This document shows, one piece after another, positions 42,893 through 51,344 of a stretch of DNA of 64,000 nt (positions are counted from its first letter, which is position 1; each line of letters starts with the position of its first letter). A program made the position numbers and the translations under genes. The notes below the pieces were generated by a model. The model saw nothing but the letters and a program-made list of their open reading frames with translations, did no database searches and was not told the DNA's origin. The DNA lies in contig NZ_JACYUY010000018.1 in the NCBI RefSeq assembly GCF_014842025.1, positions 17,329-81,328 on the forward strand. The letters run 5' to 3'. The DNA is from Massilia sp. CFBP 13721. Its GTDB lineage: Bacteria; Pseudomonadota; Gammaproteobacteria; Burkholderiales; Burkholderiaceae_D.

Positions 42893-43234
42893 TCAGTTCT
42901 GATAAAGCGGATTCGGCCCGACAAACACTTGTACTGCATGTGTATTTGTCCCTTTCGGAGCGAACAGCGATAGATCAAGCCAACCTTGGGGACGTTCCGT
43001 GTCGAACTGCCATGCAAAGGCTTTCCCGTCGACTTCAAACTTGACGATGTCCCCCTGATTCACATTTACATACCGTGTCTGCGGAGCAATCGTGACCGTG
43101 CGTGTTGCGGCGGCAATAGGCGCCGTCATTCCGAGCTTGCTCATCTCCTCGTGCGGGCCGTCATGTGCATAAACGGCCGGTGCAAGAGCTACAGCGGAGA
43201 AAAAAGCTACGAGTCGTTTTGTAGAGTAAAACAT
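42893..43234 (-). CDS. czcE: CzcE-family periplasmic metal-binding protein
   Basis: This 113-residue protein has a signal peptide (ends about YAHDGP) and a small beta domain with APQTRYVNVNQGDIVKFEV, VDGKAFAWQFDT and a C-terminal VFVGPNPLY. That matches the CzcE family, which binds Cu(II) and other metals in the periplasm. AAGGAAA lies before the ATG. A triple ATTAC repeat, also found before copC and copR, lies 77 bases upstream, so CopR probably controls it. Confidence 0.88.
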   Translation of the reverse strand: MFYSTKRLVAFFSAVALAPAVYAHDGPHEEMSKLGMTAPIAAATRTVTIAPQTRYVNVNQGDIVKFEVDGKAFAWQFDTERPQGWLDLSLFAPKGTNTHAVQVFVGPNPLYQN

Positions 43235-43310
43235 TTTTGTTTCCTTAGAGTTTCCTGATTAAATACAGCGTGCCCACGAAATAATTATAGGTAGCAAAGG
43301 GAACGGCTCA

Positions 43311-43337
43311 ATTACTCGGACATTACATTCAAATTAC
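43311..43337 (-). promoter_or_regulatory. triple ATTAC direct repeat upstream of czcE (candidate CopR site)
   Basis: ATTAC at 43311, 43322 and 43333 (plus-strand reading), each 11 bases apart. The same layout occurs at 44984 and 47371. Confidence 0.75.
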
Positions 43338-43486
43338 GTCACGAAGGATATGGCCAATTCCCATTGTTAATTTTCCAAGCGTGGTGGCACAGAGCGCGAC
43401 GTGACTGCCCCTTGGTACAGACGAACAGAAAACAAGCACTCCGCCGGTTCAGTATCCCCAGCTGTGCACCCCCAGATTGGATGGCT

Positions 43487-43524
43487 AAAAAAACGGCCAC
43501 GCCGCTTGACTGCGGACGTGGCCG
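43487..43524 (-). terminator. rho-independent terminator of copCD
   Basis: Long imperfect stem: CGGCCACG (43494-43501) with CCGC inside, loop TTGACT, GCGG and CGTGGCCG (43517-43524). An A-run before it (plus strand) is the T-run for minus-strand transcripts. It is about 70 bases after the copD stop. Confidence 0.85.
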
Positions 43525-43591
43525 GCGAATTTTGCAACTGAAGTGATTCGGACTGTAATCGGCAGGTCGAGCGTCTGTCGGCACACGACAA

Positions 43592-44482
43592 TCACATCGC
43601 GCTTGGAGGCTGCTGCGAGACGAGGTACGCGGCGGCGGCGAGCGCGCCGAGAACCGCCACGGCTTCCAGACGCAACACGAAGCGTACGGTGCGCTGGCCC
43701 TCAGCCGAGTTGGTGGCGGCCGGCAGACCAAAGAACTTGTTATAGCCGCCCAGCGCGATAGCGAACACTACCAAGATTACTTTCACCAACAGCGTAATGC
43801 CGTAGTCGGTGCCGACCAAGTGCTCGGCAGTCCCGACACGGTGCCAGGCACTGTATAGACCCGTAGCGACAATGGCCGTCACCGCGACCATGGCCGCGTT
43901 GGACATTGCGTCGAGATAGGCAGACATCTTTGCTCTGTCCACCTTCACGCGGTCCAGGACAACCCACCCCGACACCATCACCATGCCGACCCAGAGCGCG
44001 ATCGCAAACAGATGGATGCTTTCAGCGGCAAGCGGCATGCTCAAGAACCCCTCCTCGCCCGCATGCCCCATCGAGGCCCGGGTAACAGTGAACACGCCAA
44101 GCAGCAACAAGACTGCCCCATCCGCAGCGCGACCGGAACGATCGATGAGCCGACACAGAAGCAGTAGCGCGATCGCCGCCAGGCCAACAGCCCCGGCGTG
44201 CCCGAGCGAGGTCGTGGCAAGCATTGTCCAGAGCATTGGACCTGCTTCAGCCAGCTGGAATCCGCCCATGACGGCGGTAGCAGCCCAGAATGCAGCCGCG
44301 CTCGATGCCACTACCAATCCCGCTGCCGCAAGGTCGAGCTGACGCAAGACCTCCTGGTAGCTCGCCGGGGGTACGTTCGCGGCTTGAAGCCAGCGGCGCC
44401 CAAACCAGGAACCGACCAGCCAGGCAAAGCCGAAGTCGACCAGCCAGGCTGAGGTCACCTGCAGCAGCGCAACGCGATCCAA
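43592..44482 (-). CDS. copD: CopD-type inner-membrane copper protein
   Basis: This 296-residue protein has about eight transmembrane spans and conserved His-containing segments (SLGHAGAVG, ASMGHAGEEG, ESIHLFAIALWVGMV, SAWHRVG) found in CopD/PcoD, which works with CopC in copper transport or acquisition. The start is a TTG at 44482 immediately after the copC stop, so it is translated by coupling to copC. The terminator at 43487 closes the pair. Confidence 0.92.
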   Translation of the reverse strand: MDRVALLQVTSAWLVDFGFAWLVGSWFGRRWLQAANVPPASYQEVLRQLDLAAAGLVVASSAAAFWAATAVMGGFQLAEAGPMLWTMLATTSLGHAGAVGLAAIALLLLCRLIDRSGRAADGAVLLLLGVFTVTRASMGHAGEEGFLSMPLAAESIHLFAIALWVGMVMVSGWVVLDRVKVDRAKMSAYLDAMSNAAMVAVTAIVATGLYSAWHRVGTAEHLVGTDYGITLLVKVILVVFAIALGGYNKFFGLPAATNSAEGQRTVRFVLRLEAVAVLGALAAAAYLVSQQPPSAM

Positions 44483-44851
44483 TTACTTCACCGTGAACGA
44501 GAACTGGCCGGTGCGACGATGCCCATCGTGGCCCGCTACTGCCCACTTGACGGTGTAGGCGCCGGCAGCCAGCGTCGGGGTCTCAAGACGCAGGACGGCC
44601 GGATTATCGGCATCCACCGTGGCCTTGGCGGTGGTCACGGCTTTGCCCGTACTGTCGTTGAGGCTGACAGTGCTGAAGGCCTGCTCGATTTTCTCGTTGA
44701 AGGTCAGCGAGATCTGTTTCGGTGCGGTCGCGACAGTGCTGCCTGCGAGAGGATCCGAGGCCTTCAAGCTGGCGTGGGCCGACGCAAACGGGCTTGCAAG
44801 TACTGATGCCGCGAATGCCGATGCAATCATGATCGATTGGAATGCTTTCAT
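44483..44851 (-). CDS. copC: CopC periplasmic copper-binding protein
   Basis: This 122-residue protein has a signal peptide cut before HASLKASDPL, which exposes the N-terminal His of the CopC Cu(II) site, and a further ligand region GHDGHRRTG near the end. It delivers copper to CopD. The start at 44851 is chosen because it begins the signal peptide and AAGGAG lies upstream. The triple ATTAC site at 44984 is 133 bases upstream of the ATG. Confidence 0.94.
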   Translation of the reverse strand: MKAFQSIMIASAFAASVLASPFASAHASLKASDPLAGSTVATAPKQISLTFNEKIEQAFSTVSLNDSTGKAVTTAKATVDADNPAVLRLETPTLAAGAYTVKWAVAGHDGHRRTGQFSFTVK

Positions 44852-44983
44852 CTTGTTACTCCTTGGTTGATGGTCTACCGGATGGGGTGCGGACGTGGCA
44901 CCCCATCGCTCCTTCGCTACATGCCTTGCTGCAGGCATATAAATTTTCATGAAGCTATTATAGGGAGCCCGTCATACGGGTAA

Positions 44984-45010
44984 ATTACCCAAACATTACA
45001 TTCGCATTAC
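44984..45010 (-). promoter_or_regulatory. triple ATTAC direct repeat upstream of copC (candidate CopR site)
   Basis: ATTAC at 44984, 44995 and 45006 (plus-strand reading), each 11 bases apart. The pattern matches the site at 43311. The rest of the 44852-45214 gap holds no other gene. Confidence 0.8.
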
Positions 45011-45214
45011 AACGAGGGCCAACCGGATGGAGTGGTCAAGGGGGCAATGGCATTGGCGCCGTATCGGTAGCTGCCGGAATACCAAAGTGTGGTACTTGTC
45101 TAATAACGAGTCAGGATCAGCCCGGCAGGACTCTATGCACGAGCCGATATCCGCGACGTATAGCAGCATCGAACTTGAGCTATCGGGTCGAAACATCAGC
45201 GTGTGCAGGGCAAT

Positions 45215-46621
45215 TTAAGTTTCCGTCCGGCGATCAGGGAAAAACAGTTCGAAACGGGTCAACCCTTGCTCGCTGCTTGCACTGACCCGGCCCCGGTGGA
45301 GCGTCATGATGGACCGAACGATCGCCAGTCCCAGGCCTGCCGACCTGGCTGCACTCGAGCGCGAACTGTCAGCCCGGTAAAACCGGTCGAACAGCCGTGG
45401 CAGGTCGGCGGCGCTGATGCCGACGCCGGGATTAATGACCGCTATGCGTATCCCGCCGTCCGCTGCGGAGGCTTCGAGCCGGATCGTGCCGCCTTTGGGC
45501 GTGTACCGGACCGCATTAGCGACAAGATTGTTCACCGCGCGCCGCAGCAGGTGCAGGTCTGCAAGGACGGTGCCGCTCGCTCGGACTTCGATACCGATCC
45601 CCGCTTCCGCCGCTGGGGCCTCGAAATACTCCGCGATCTGCTCGAGCGCCTTGTTCGCATCGAGCAGATCGGTGCTCAGCGATATTTCTTCGTGGTCCGC
45701 CCGCGCCAGGAAGAGCATGCTCTCCACCATGCGCGCCAGGCGCTCGAACTCTTCATGATTCGATGACAGCAGGTTCTGGTATTCCTCGTTCGACCGCGGC
45801 TGGGACAGTGCAACCTGCGTTTGCACCATCAGGTTGTTGAGCGGTGTGCGCATGTCGTGTGCCAGATCGGCAGAAAACTGCGACAGGTGTTCGAAGCTTT
45901 TTTGGAGACGGTCAAGAACGGCGTTAAAGGCATCAGCCAGCACGAGCAACTCATTTGGGGCGCTCGCCGCGTCGAGCCTCACGGCGAGGTTATTCGCCGT
46001 CACGTTTCTGGCCTGGTCAGCCAGTCGCCATACCTGCCGCAGACCGCGCTTTACCAGCAGAAAACCCATCAACGCGGTAAGAATGGCTCCCCCGATCACC
46101 GCGGCCATCACTTTCAGGCGATATGCTGCGAGCAGCGCGGAGCGGTCATAAGGCGTCCTGGCCAGAACGATGCGCACCACACTCCCGTCAGCAGCCTCGC
46201 CCAGCGCCGTCAATATCCTCAGCCCTCCGCCTCCGACCTCGTTTTCGCCAATCACATCATTTGCAGCCGGCGCACGCGTTGTAGCGACGGCTTTAGCCGG
46301 GACCGTAAAGTTCCTCTGCCCGACATTGCGCAGCAGAGGCTGCCCATCGATCGTTTCGATCACAAGAAGGTAGCCCCCATGGATGTCGACAGCGTCCAGG
46401 AACTGGTGGGGAGTCTTGCCCACGTCAGTCACCGTCGCGGTTTCGTCGAGCAGGTGGCGTATCAACGAAATCCTGTCAACCAGGTCGGCATCGTCACGCT
46501 CTTGCAGCTGGCGCGCCAGCGCCTGGTACAGGACAATACCGACGGCAGCGAATACCACGACAGCAATCGCCGCGAACAGCGCCCCGAGTTGCATCGTAAG
46601 GGAACGCTTCCAGACACTCAT
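45215..46621 (-). CDS. copS: CopS/CusS-type sensor histidine kinase
   Basis: This 468-residue membrane histidine kinase has two spans (about 12-32 and 165-185) that enclose a periplasmic sensor, a HAMP region, the phospho-acceptor box SADLAHDMRTPLNNLM (His at about 247), the ATP-binding N box NLVANAVRYTPKG and the G box AGLGLAIVRSIM. It senses periplasmic copper and phosphorylates CopR. The start overlaps the copR stop by four bases (ATGA), so the two are coupled. Confidence 0.93.
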   Translation of the reverse strand: MSVWKRSLTMQLGALFAAIAVVVFAAVGIVLYQALARQLQERDDADLVDRISLIRHLLDETATVTDVGKTPHQFLDAVDIHGGYLLVIETIDGQPLLRNVGQRNFTVPAKAVATTRAPAANDVIGENEVGGGGLRILTALGEAADGSVVRIVLARTPYDRSALLAAYRLKVMAAVIGGAILTALMGFLLVKRGLRQVWRLADQARNVTANNLAVRLDAASAPNELLVLADAFNAVLDRLQKSFEHLSQFSADLAHDMRTPLNNLMVQTQVALSQPRSNEEYQNLLSSNHEEFERLARMVESMLFLARADHEEISLSTDLLDANKALEQIAEYFEAPAAEAGIGIEVRASGTVLADLHLLRRAVNNLVANAVRYTPKGGTIRLEASAADGGIRIAVINPGVGISAADLPRLFDRFYRADSSRSSAARSAGLGLAIVRSIMTLHRGRVSASSEQGLTRFELFFPDRRTET

Positions 46622-47295
46622 CCCCGGTCTTCCAGTACATAGCCCATGCTGCGCACCGTATGGATGAGCTTCGCGCTATACGGGTCGTCGATTTTTGCGC
46701 GAAGCCGCCGGATCGCGACGTCGACGACGTTGGTTTCACTGTCGAAGTTCATGTCCCAAACCTGCGAAGCGATGGCCGAACGCGACAGCACCTGTCCCGC
46801 GCGCTGGGCCAGCAGGTGCAGCAAGGCGAACTCCTTTGCGGTGAGATCGATTCGGTTTCCCATCCGGATTACGCGATGTTTCGGTACATCGATCTCGAGG
46901 TCGGCAATCTGTAGGACTTCGAGTTCACGTATGGGCCCACGCCGCAGCAGCGTCTTGATCCGGATGAGTAGTTCAGCAAAAGCAAACGGTTTGACGAGAT
47001 AGTCGTCCGCGCCCAGCTCGAGCCCCTTGATACGATCAGCGAGCGCGTCCCGTGCGGTCAGGAACAGAACCGGCGTATCGACGCTCTTCCTCAGCGCACT
47101 AACGACCTGCCATCCGTCAAGTCCAGGGAGCATGACGTCCAGCACAATCAGATCGTAATGCATGGCAGTGGCCGCAGCGAGTCCTTCTGTTCCGCTCCGG
47201 ACCAGGTCGACAACGAAGCCCGATTCGCTCAATCCCTTCTGAAGATAATCACCTGCTTTAGGCTCATCCTCGACAACTAATAGACGCATGTTCAC
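46618..47295 (-). CDS. copR: CopR/CusR-type response regulator
   Basis: This 225-residue regulator has a receiver domain with the phospho-acceptor in LIVLDVMLPGLDGW (Asp at about 51) and an OmpR-type winged-helix DNA-binding domain (RMGNRIDLTAKEFALLHLLA and NVVDVAIRRLRAKID). It probably binds the triple ATTAC sites near czcE, copC and its own promoter (47371). The pair is located between the copCD and copBA sides of the copper cluster. Confidence 0.95.
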   Translation of the reverse strand: MNMRLLVVEDEPKAGDYLQKGLSESGFVVDLVRSGTEGLAAATAMHYDLIVLDVMLPGLDGWQVVSALRKSVDTPVLFLTARDALADRIKGLELGADDYLVKPFAFAELLIRIKTLLRRGPIRELEVLQIADLEIDVPKHRVIRMGNRIDLTAKEFALLHLLAQRAGQVLSRSAIASQVWDMNFDSETNVVDVAIRRLRAKIDDPYSAKLIHTVRSMGYVLEDRG

Positions 47296-47370
47296 CCCGT
47301 AACACTATTTAGGCCAGGCGTATTTTAGCGGCCACACGCAAGAGAAACATGGCAGCAGGATGACTCGATT

Positions 47371-47397
47371 ATTACATCGGGATGACAGCCTCATTAC
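47371..47397 (-). promoter_or_regulatory. triple ATTAC-like direct repeat upstream of copR (candidate CopR site)
   Basis: ATTAC at 47371, ATGAC at 47382 and ATTAC at 47393 (plus-strand reading), each 11 bases apart. Autoregulation of copRS would follow. Confidence 0.7.
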
Positions 47398-47611
47398 AGC
47401 GTGCACCTTCGCGCGCAGGGAGCTTCGAAAAGGACCAGGACAGAGGTCCTCGAAAGCGCGGGCAGCTGCGGGGAACAGCAGACAGCTTCTCTGAGAATCG
47501 ACTGCGTGAAGCCGCCGTCCCATTGCTTCCCAGCTAACCGGGACAGGGCCACGCTGTAACTCTACCGGAGAGCACCTCGCGGCCCTGTTGCCATGCCAAT
47601 GGTTCCTTGAA

Positions 47612-47956
47612 TCAGGCGTTCGCGCCCATCGAACCCATCCGGCGGCACTCCTCGGCGCAGCGGCGGCAAGCAGCGGCGCAATCCTGGCAGTGCTGCATTG
47701 AGTGCTTGGCGCACTCGTCCGCGCACATATCGCAGATCGCGGCGCAGGCCTGGCAAATCACATTTGCCGCCGGGCCTCCACGAGCCATGACCGCAGCAGC
47801 GACCCGGCAGATCTGCGCACAATCGATGTCCAGCGCAATGCAGCGGGCCATCATCTTGACGTCGTCCTCCTGCAGGCAGGCCGACGCACACATGTCGCAG
47901 GCGTCGGCACAGTCGTTGCACGCGGCGATACAGGATTCGAATTGTTGGTTATGCAT
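47612..47956 (-). CDS. Cys-rich copper storage-type protein (Csp/DUF326), second copy
   Basis: This 114-residue protein has 19 cysteines in CxxC, CxxxC and similar spacings across the chain and no signal peptide. The start at 47956 (MHNQQFESCIAACNDC) is chosen because GGAGC lies nearby upstream and it gives a standard-length Csp-type protein; the longer frame to 48598 overlaps copB. It lies between copR and copB. It resembles the protein at 4314 in layout and may store Cu(I) in the cytosol. Confidence 0.88.
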   Translation of the reverse strand: MHNQQFESCIAACNDCADACDMCASACLQEDDVKMMARCIALDIDCAQICRVAAAVMARGGPAANVICQACAAICDMCADECAKHSMQHCQDCAAACRRCAEECRRMGSMGANA

Positions 47957-48081
47957 GATGTTGCTCCTTTGTCGAAATGAATTGAATGAACAATGCCCTT
48001 TCAGGTACATCGGCGGCATCACCACAGGCGCGCCTCCGGACGCGCCCTGGCCTGTCGCTCTCGATCTCTTTCGTAAATCGG

Positions 48082-49386
48082 TCAATACCAGATGCGTAAT
48101 CCGGCAACAGCACGGAACGTCGTAGCGTCCTCGCCGCGTGCTCTTGCCAGGTCGGCGGTGCTGCCGACCCTGCGGTTCCATGTGACGCCGACGTAGGGCG
48201 CGAACTGGCGCCTGATCTCGTACCGCAGGCGCAGGCCGAACTCGATGTCGGACAGGCCGGTCCCCGTTCCGCGACCTGGATCGGCACGGCTGTACAAATT
48301 GCCCTCGAGCTGAGGCTCGAGGATGAGCCGTTGCGTGAACAGCAATTCGTAACGGGCGTCGAACCGGGCAGCAAATTCGCCTCCAGGCCGCGCGTAGGCA
48401 GTTGCCTCCACGTCGAACCAGTACGGTGCCAGGCCGCGCACGCCGGCAGCAAACCAGTTGCGGGACTCTCCCCCGCCCGTATCGTGGCGTACGCCGAGCT
48501 GCGTGCTCCAGAAGGGGGCAAAGGCGTGATCCCAAAGGGCCTCGGTGCGCAAGGACTCGAGCCGGCCACCCGTACGCTCGCCCTCGGCCTTCAGCCACAC
48601 TTTGTTGTAGTCCCCACCGTACCAGGCTTCAGCGTCGAGATTCTGGCCATGCTCGCCGTCCCCGCGCGACAGTTCGGCGTTGTCGATCAGCACGCGCCCG
48701 AAGGGCATGTCGTCCATCATCTCGTTGCCGGGCAGGTTGGCGTTACGCGTTCCTTCGCCGTAGGCGTTCGGGTCGCGTGCGTCGGCAGGCGCTTTACCTC
48801 CCTGCATCGGCCCCATCTGCATCGAGCCCATCTGCATCGAGCCCATCGAGCCCGCAGTGCCATGCGTCATCGCTTGCTGCGCCGCCGCCCCCGACGAGGT
48901 TTGCGCCGACGGGGGCATCGTCATTTGCGAGTGATCCATGCCCGACTGATCCTTCGCCGGCTGTTCGCCGGTGGGCGTGGTTGAATCGAGCTGCTGCGGC
49001 ATCGAGTGGTTCATCTGCGAGTGGTCCATGCCCTGCATCGTCTGCTTCTGCTGCTGCGACATCGGTGCTGGCGGCGCCTGTGCAGGGACCGGCATCTTCA
49101 TCTGCGAGTGGTCCATTCCGGAGTGGCCCATGCTCGACTGGTCCTTCGCCGGCTGCCCTGCTGCGGGCTTCCTGGCCTTGGACTGCCGCGGCTTGGACTG
49201 GTTCATCTTCGAATGGTCCATCTGCGAATGATCCATACCGGTCATGCCCTGGAGAGGACCATCCTGCAAGATGCCTGGCGGATTTGCGGCCTGAGGTGCG
49301 GCCGACTGCGCCTGCGCGTATTGATTGGCGGCGAGCGCGCAAAGGAGCAGCGGAAGCCCTCCCCTTGTCATCATTGGCTTCTTCAT
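48082..49386 (-). CDS. copB: CopB/PcoB-type outer-membrane copper protein
   Basis: This 434-residue protein has a signal peptide, a Met- and His-rich N-terminal half with repeated MDHSQM and MDHSKM units (about 45-190), and a C-terminal beta-barrel domain of the CopB family (DNAELSRGDGEHGQNLDAEA to FRAVAGLRIWY). It is thought to move copper through the outer membrane or bind it there. Its ATG overlaps the copA stop (ATGA). The Met-rich unit is almost the same as that of the CopA oxidase upstream. Confidence 0.9.
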   Translation of the reverse strand: MKKPMMTRGGLPLLLCALAANQYAQAQSAAPQAANPPGILQDGPLQGMTGMDHSQMDHSKMNQSKPRQSKARKPAAGQPAKDQSSMGHSGMDHSQMKMPVPAQAPPAPMSQQQKQTMQGMDHSQMNHSMPQQLDSTTPTGEQPAKDQSGMDHSQMTMPPSAQTSSGAAAQQAMTHGTAGSMGSMQMGSMQMGPMQGGKAPADARDPNAYGEGTRNANLPGNEMMDDMPFGRVLIDNAELSRGDGEHGQNLDAEAWYGGDYNKVWLKAEGERTGGRLESLRTEALWDHAFAPFWSTQLGVRHDTGGGESRNWFAAGVRGLAPYWFDVEATAYARPGGEFAARFDARYELLFTQRLILEPQLEGNLYSRADPGRGTGTGLSDIEFGLRLRYEIRRQFAPYVGVTWNRRVGSTADLARARGEDATTFRAVAGLRIWY

Positions 49387-51323
49387 GATACGACCACCTC
49401 CCTGAACATTCCCGCCTCCATGTGGTACAGCAAGTGGCAGTGGTAAGCCCAATGGCCTGGGGCGTCGGCGGTGACCCGATAGGTGACGCGTTGCGCCGGC
49501 TGGACATTGATCGTGTGCTTGCGTACCTGAAACTGTCCGTCAGGCGACTCCAGCTCGCTCCACATCCCGTGAAGGTGGATAGGGTGGGTCATCATCGTGT
49601 CATTCACGAGGACGATGCGCAGGCGCTCTCCGGCGCGGAAATGAATTGGCGTCGCTTCCGAGAACTTCTGTCCATCGAACGACCACATGAACCGGTTCAT
49701 ATTGCCGGTCAGGTGAAGCTCGATCTCGCGTGTCGGTTCGCGTGGATCGATCGGCCCGCCGATCGTACGCAGGTCCGCATAGGTGAGGACGCGGCGCCCG
49801 TTGTCTCGAAGGTTAATGCCCGGATCGTCGAGATTGGTACGGGGCATGTCGACATGCATGTCGACGCCAGGACCATACTCCGTCTTGGCGTGCGTGACCT
49901 TCGGCGTTTGCCCCGAATGCTGCATGCCAGCGCCCATCGGCATGTCCTGCTTCGAACCCGTCTGCATGCCCGCCATCTTGCTGTGGTCCATGCCTGGCAT
50001 GTTCATGCCCTCCATCTTGCTATGGTCCATTCCCTGCATCTTGCTGTGGTCCATGCCCTGCATCGCCATACCTTCCATCTTGCTATGGTCCATGCCCTGC
50101 ATGCTGCCCGCTCCTTGACCCTTTTTTTGGTCCATGCCCGGCATGTCGGCCATCCCGGCCATCCCGGCCATCGACATGGAACCCATCATGTCTGTCATCG
50201 TCAGCCATCCGGCCGGATCGACTTCCGGTACCGGCGCCTGCATGCCGGCCCGGGGGGCCAAGGTTGCGCGGACAAAGCCGGAACGACCGATCGACTGCGC
50301 AAAGATCGTATAAGCCTTGTCGTCCTGGGGTTCGACGATCACGTCATAGGTTTCAGCAACGGAAATACGGAACTCATCGACGGGAACCGGCTCGACATCC
50401 TGGCCGTCGGCCGAAACCACCGTCATCTTCAGGCCCGGAATTCGAACATCGAATATCGTCGTCGCCGCGCCGTTAATAAACCGCAGACGCACTTTTTCGC
50501 CTGGCCGGAACAGCCCTGTCCAGTTCTTCGTCGCCGGCATCCCGTTGATCAGGAAATGCAGGCCTCCGCTGACATTGCGGCTCGCCGTTACATCGCTGAA
50601 GTCGGTCGGCATCATGCGCATGCGGTTCCACATCTTGCGCTTGTCCACGGCGGGGCCGAGGCCCATCGACCTGACATCGCTTACAAAGTCCCCAAAAGTC
50701 GGCTGGTTGCTGGCGAAGAAGTCACTCATCTTTTTCAGGTTCGCGAACACCCGCTCGGGGTCTGAATCGGTCCAGTCGGACAGCATGACGACGTAGTCGC
50801 GATCGGTCGGTACCCGCTCGCCCCCCTTGGGTGTGATGACAATCGGGCCGTAGAGTCCAGTCTGTTCCTGGAAGCCCGAGTGGCTGTGGTACCAGTAGGT
50901 CCCGCTCTGTTTGACCTCGAAACGATACACGAAGGTCTCCCCCGGATGGATGCCCGAAAAGCTTATTCCGGGAACCCCATCCATCTCTGCCGGCACCAGA
51001 ATGCCGTGCCAGTGGATCGAGCTCGTGTCGGGCAGGCGGTTAGTCACTCTCAGGGTGACCGTGTCGCCTTCGCGCCAGTACAGGGTGGGCGCCGGTACTC
51101 GGCCATTGACGGCAGTTGCCAGCCGTTGGGCTCCCGAGAAATTGACGGGCGTCGCTCCGATCTGGAGATCGAACTCAGTTCCCCTTAGGGCCCCAGGATC
51201 GGTCTCGGCGGCAAACAGCCGCGCCGGACTGAGCCCGGCAACGCCGGCCGCAGCTCCCACTCCTTGCAGGATGCGGCGGCGCCAGGTATTGACGCCGCTT
51301 CCTGCACTATCATCGTGTTGCAT
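49383..51323 (-). CDS. copA: CopA/PcoA-type multicopper oxidase with Met-rich insert
   Basis: This 646-residue oxidase has a twin-arginine signal (WRRRILQGVG), copper ligands in HWHGILVPAEMDG, YWYHSHSG, HPIHLHGMW and HCHLLYHMEAGMF, and an insert with four MDHSKM units (about 395-450) that may bind Cu(I). It oxidises copper in the periplasm and is paired with CopB. GGGAGG lies before the ATG. It should not be confused with the P-type ATPase called copA at 29011. Confidence 0.94.
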   Translation of the reverse strand: MQHDDSAGSGVNTWRRRILQGVGAAAGVAGLSPARLFAAETDPGALRGTEFDLQIGATPVNFSGAQRLATAVNGRVPAPTLYWREGDTVTLRVTNRLPDTSSIHWHGILVPAEMDGVPGISFSGIHPGETFVYRFEVKQSGTYWYHSHSGFQEQTGLYGPIVITPKGGERVPTDRDYVVMLSDWTDSDPERVFANLKKMSDFFASNQPTFGDFVSDVRSMGLGPAVDKRKMWNRMRMMPTDFSDVTASRNVSGGLHFLINGMPATKNWTGLFRPGEKVRLRFINGAATTIFDVRIPGLKMTVVSADGQDVEPVPVDEFRISVAETYDVIVEPQDDKAYTIFAQSIGRSGFVRATLAPRAGMQAPVPEVDPAGWLTMTDMMGSMSMAGMAGMADMPGMDQKKGQGAGSMQGMDHSKMEGMAMQGMDHSKMQGMDHSKMEGMNMPGMDHSKMAGMQTGSKQDMPMGAGMQHSGQTPKVTHAKTEYGPGVDMHVDMPRTNLDDPGINLRDNGRRVLTYADLRTIGGPIDPREPTREIELHLTGNMNRFMWSFDGQKFSEATPIHFRAGERLRIVLVNDTMMTHPIHLHGMWSELESPDGQFQVRKHTINVQPAQRVTYRVTADAPGHWAYHCHLLYHMEAGMFREVVVS

Positions 51324-51344
51324 GAATCCTCCCTCTTCGATTAA

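Noticed and set aside
47957..48598. Longer frame upstream of the second Cys-rich protein
   Set aside because: It runs over copB in another frame and has no coding character; the ATG at 47956 gives a normal-length protein.
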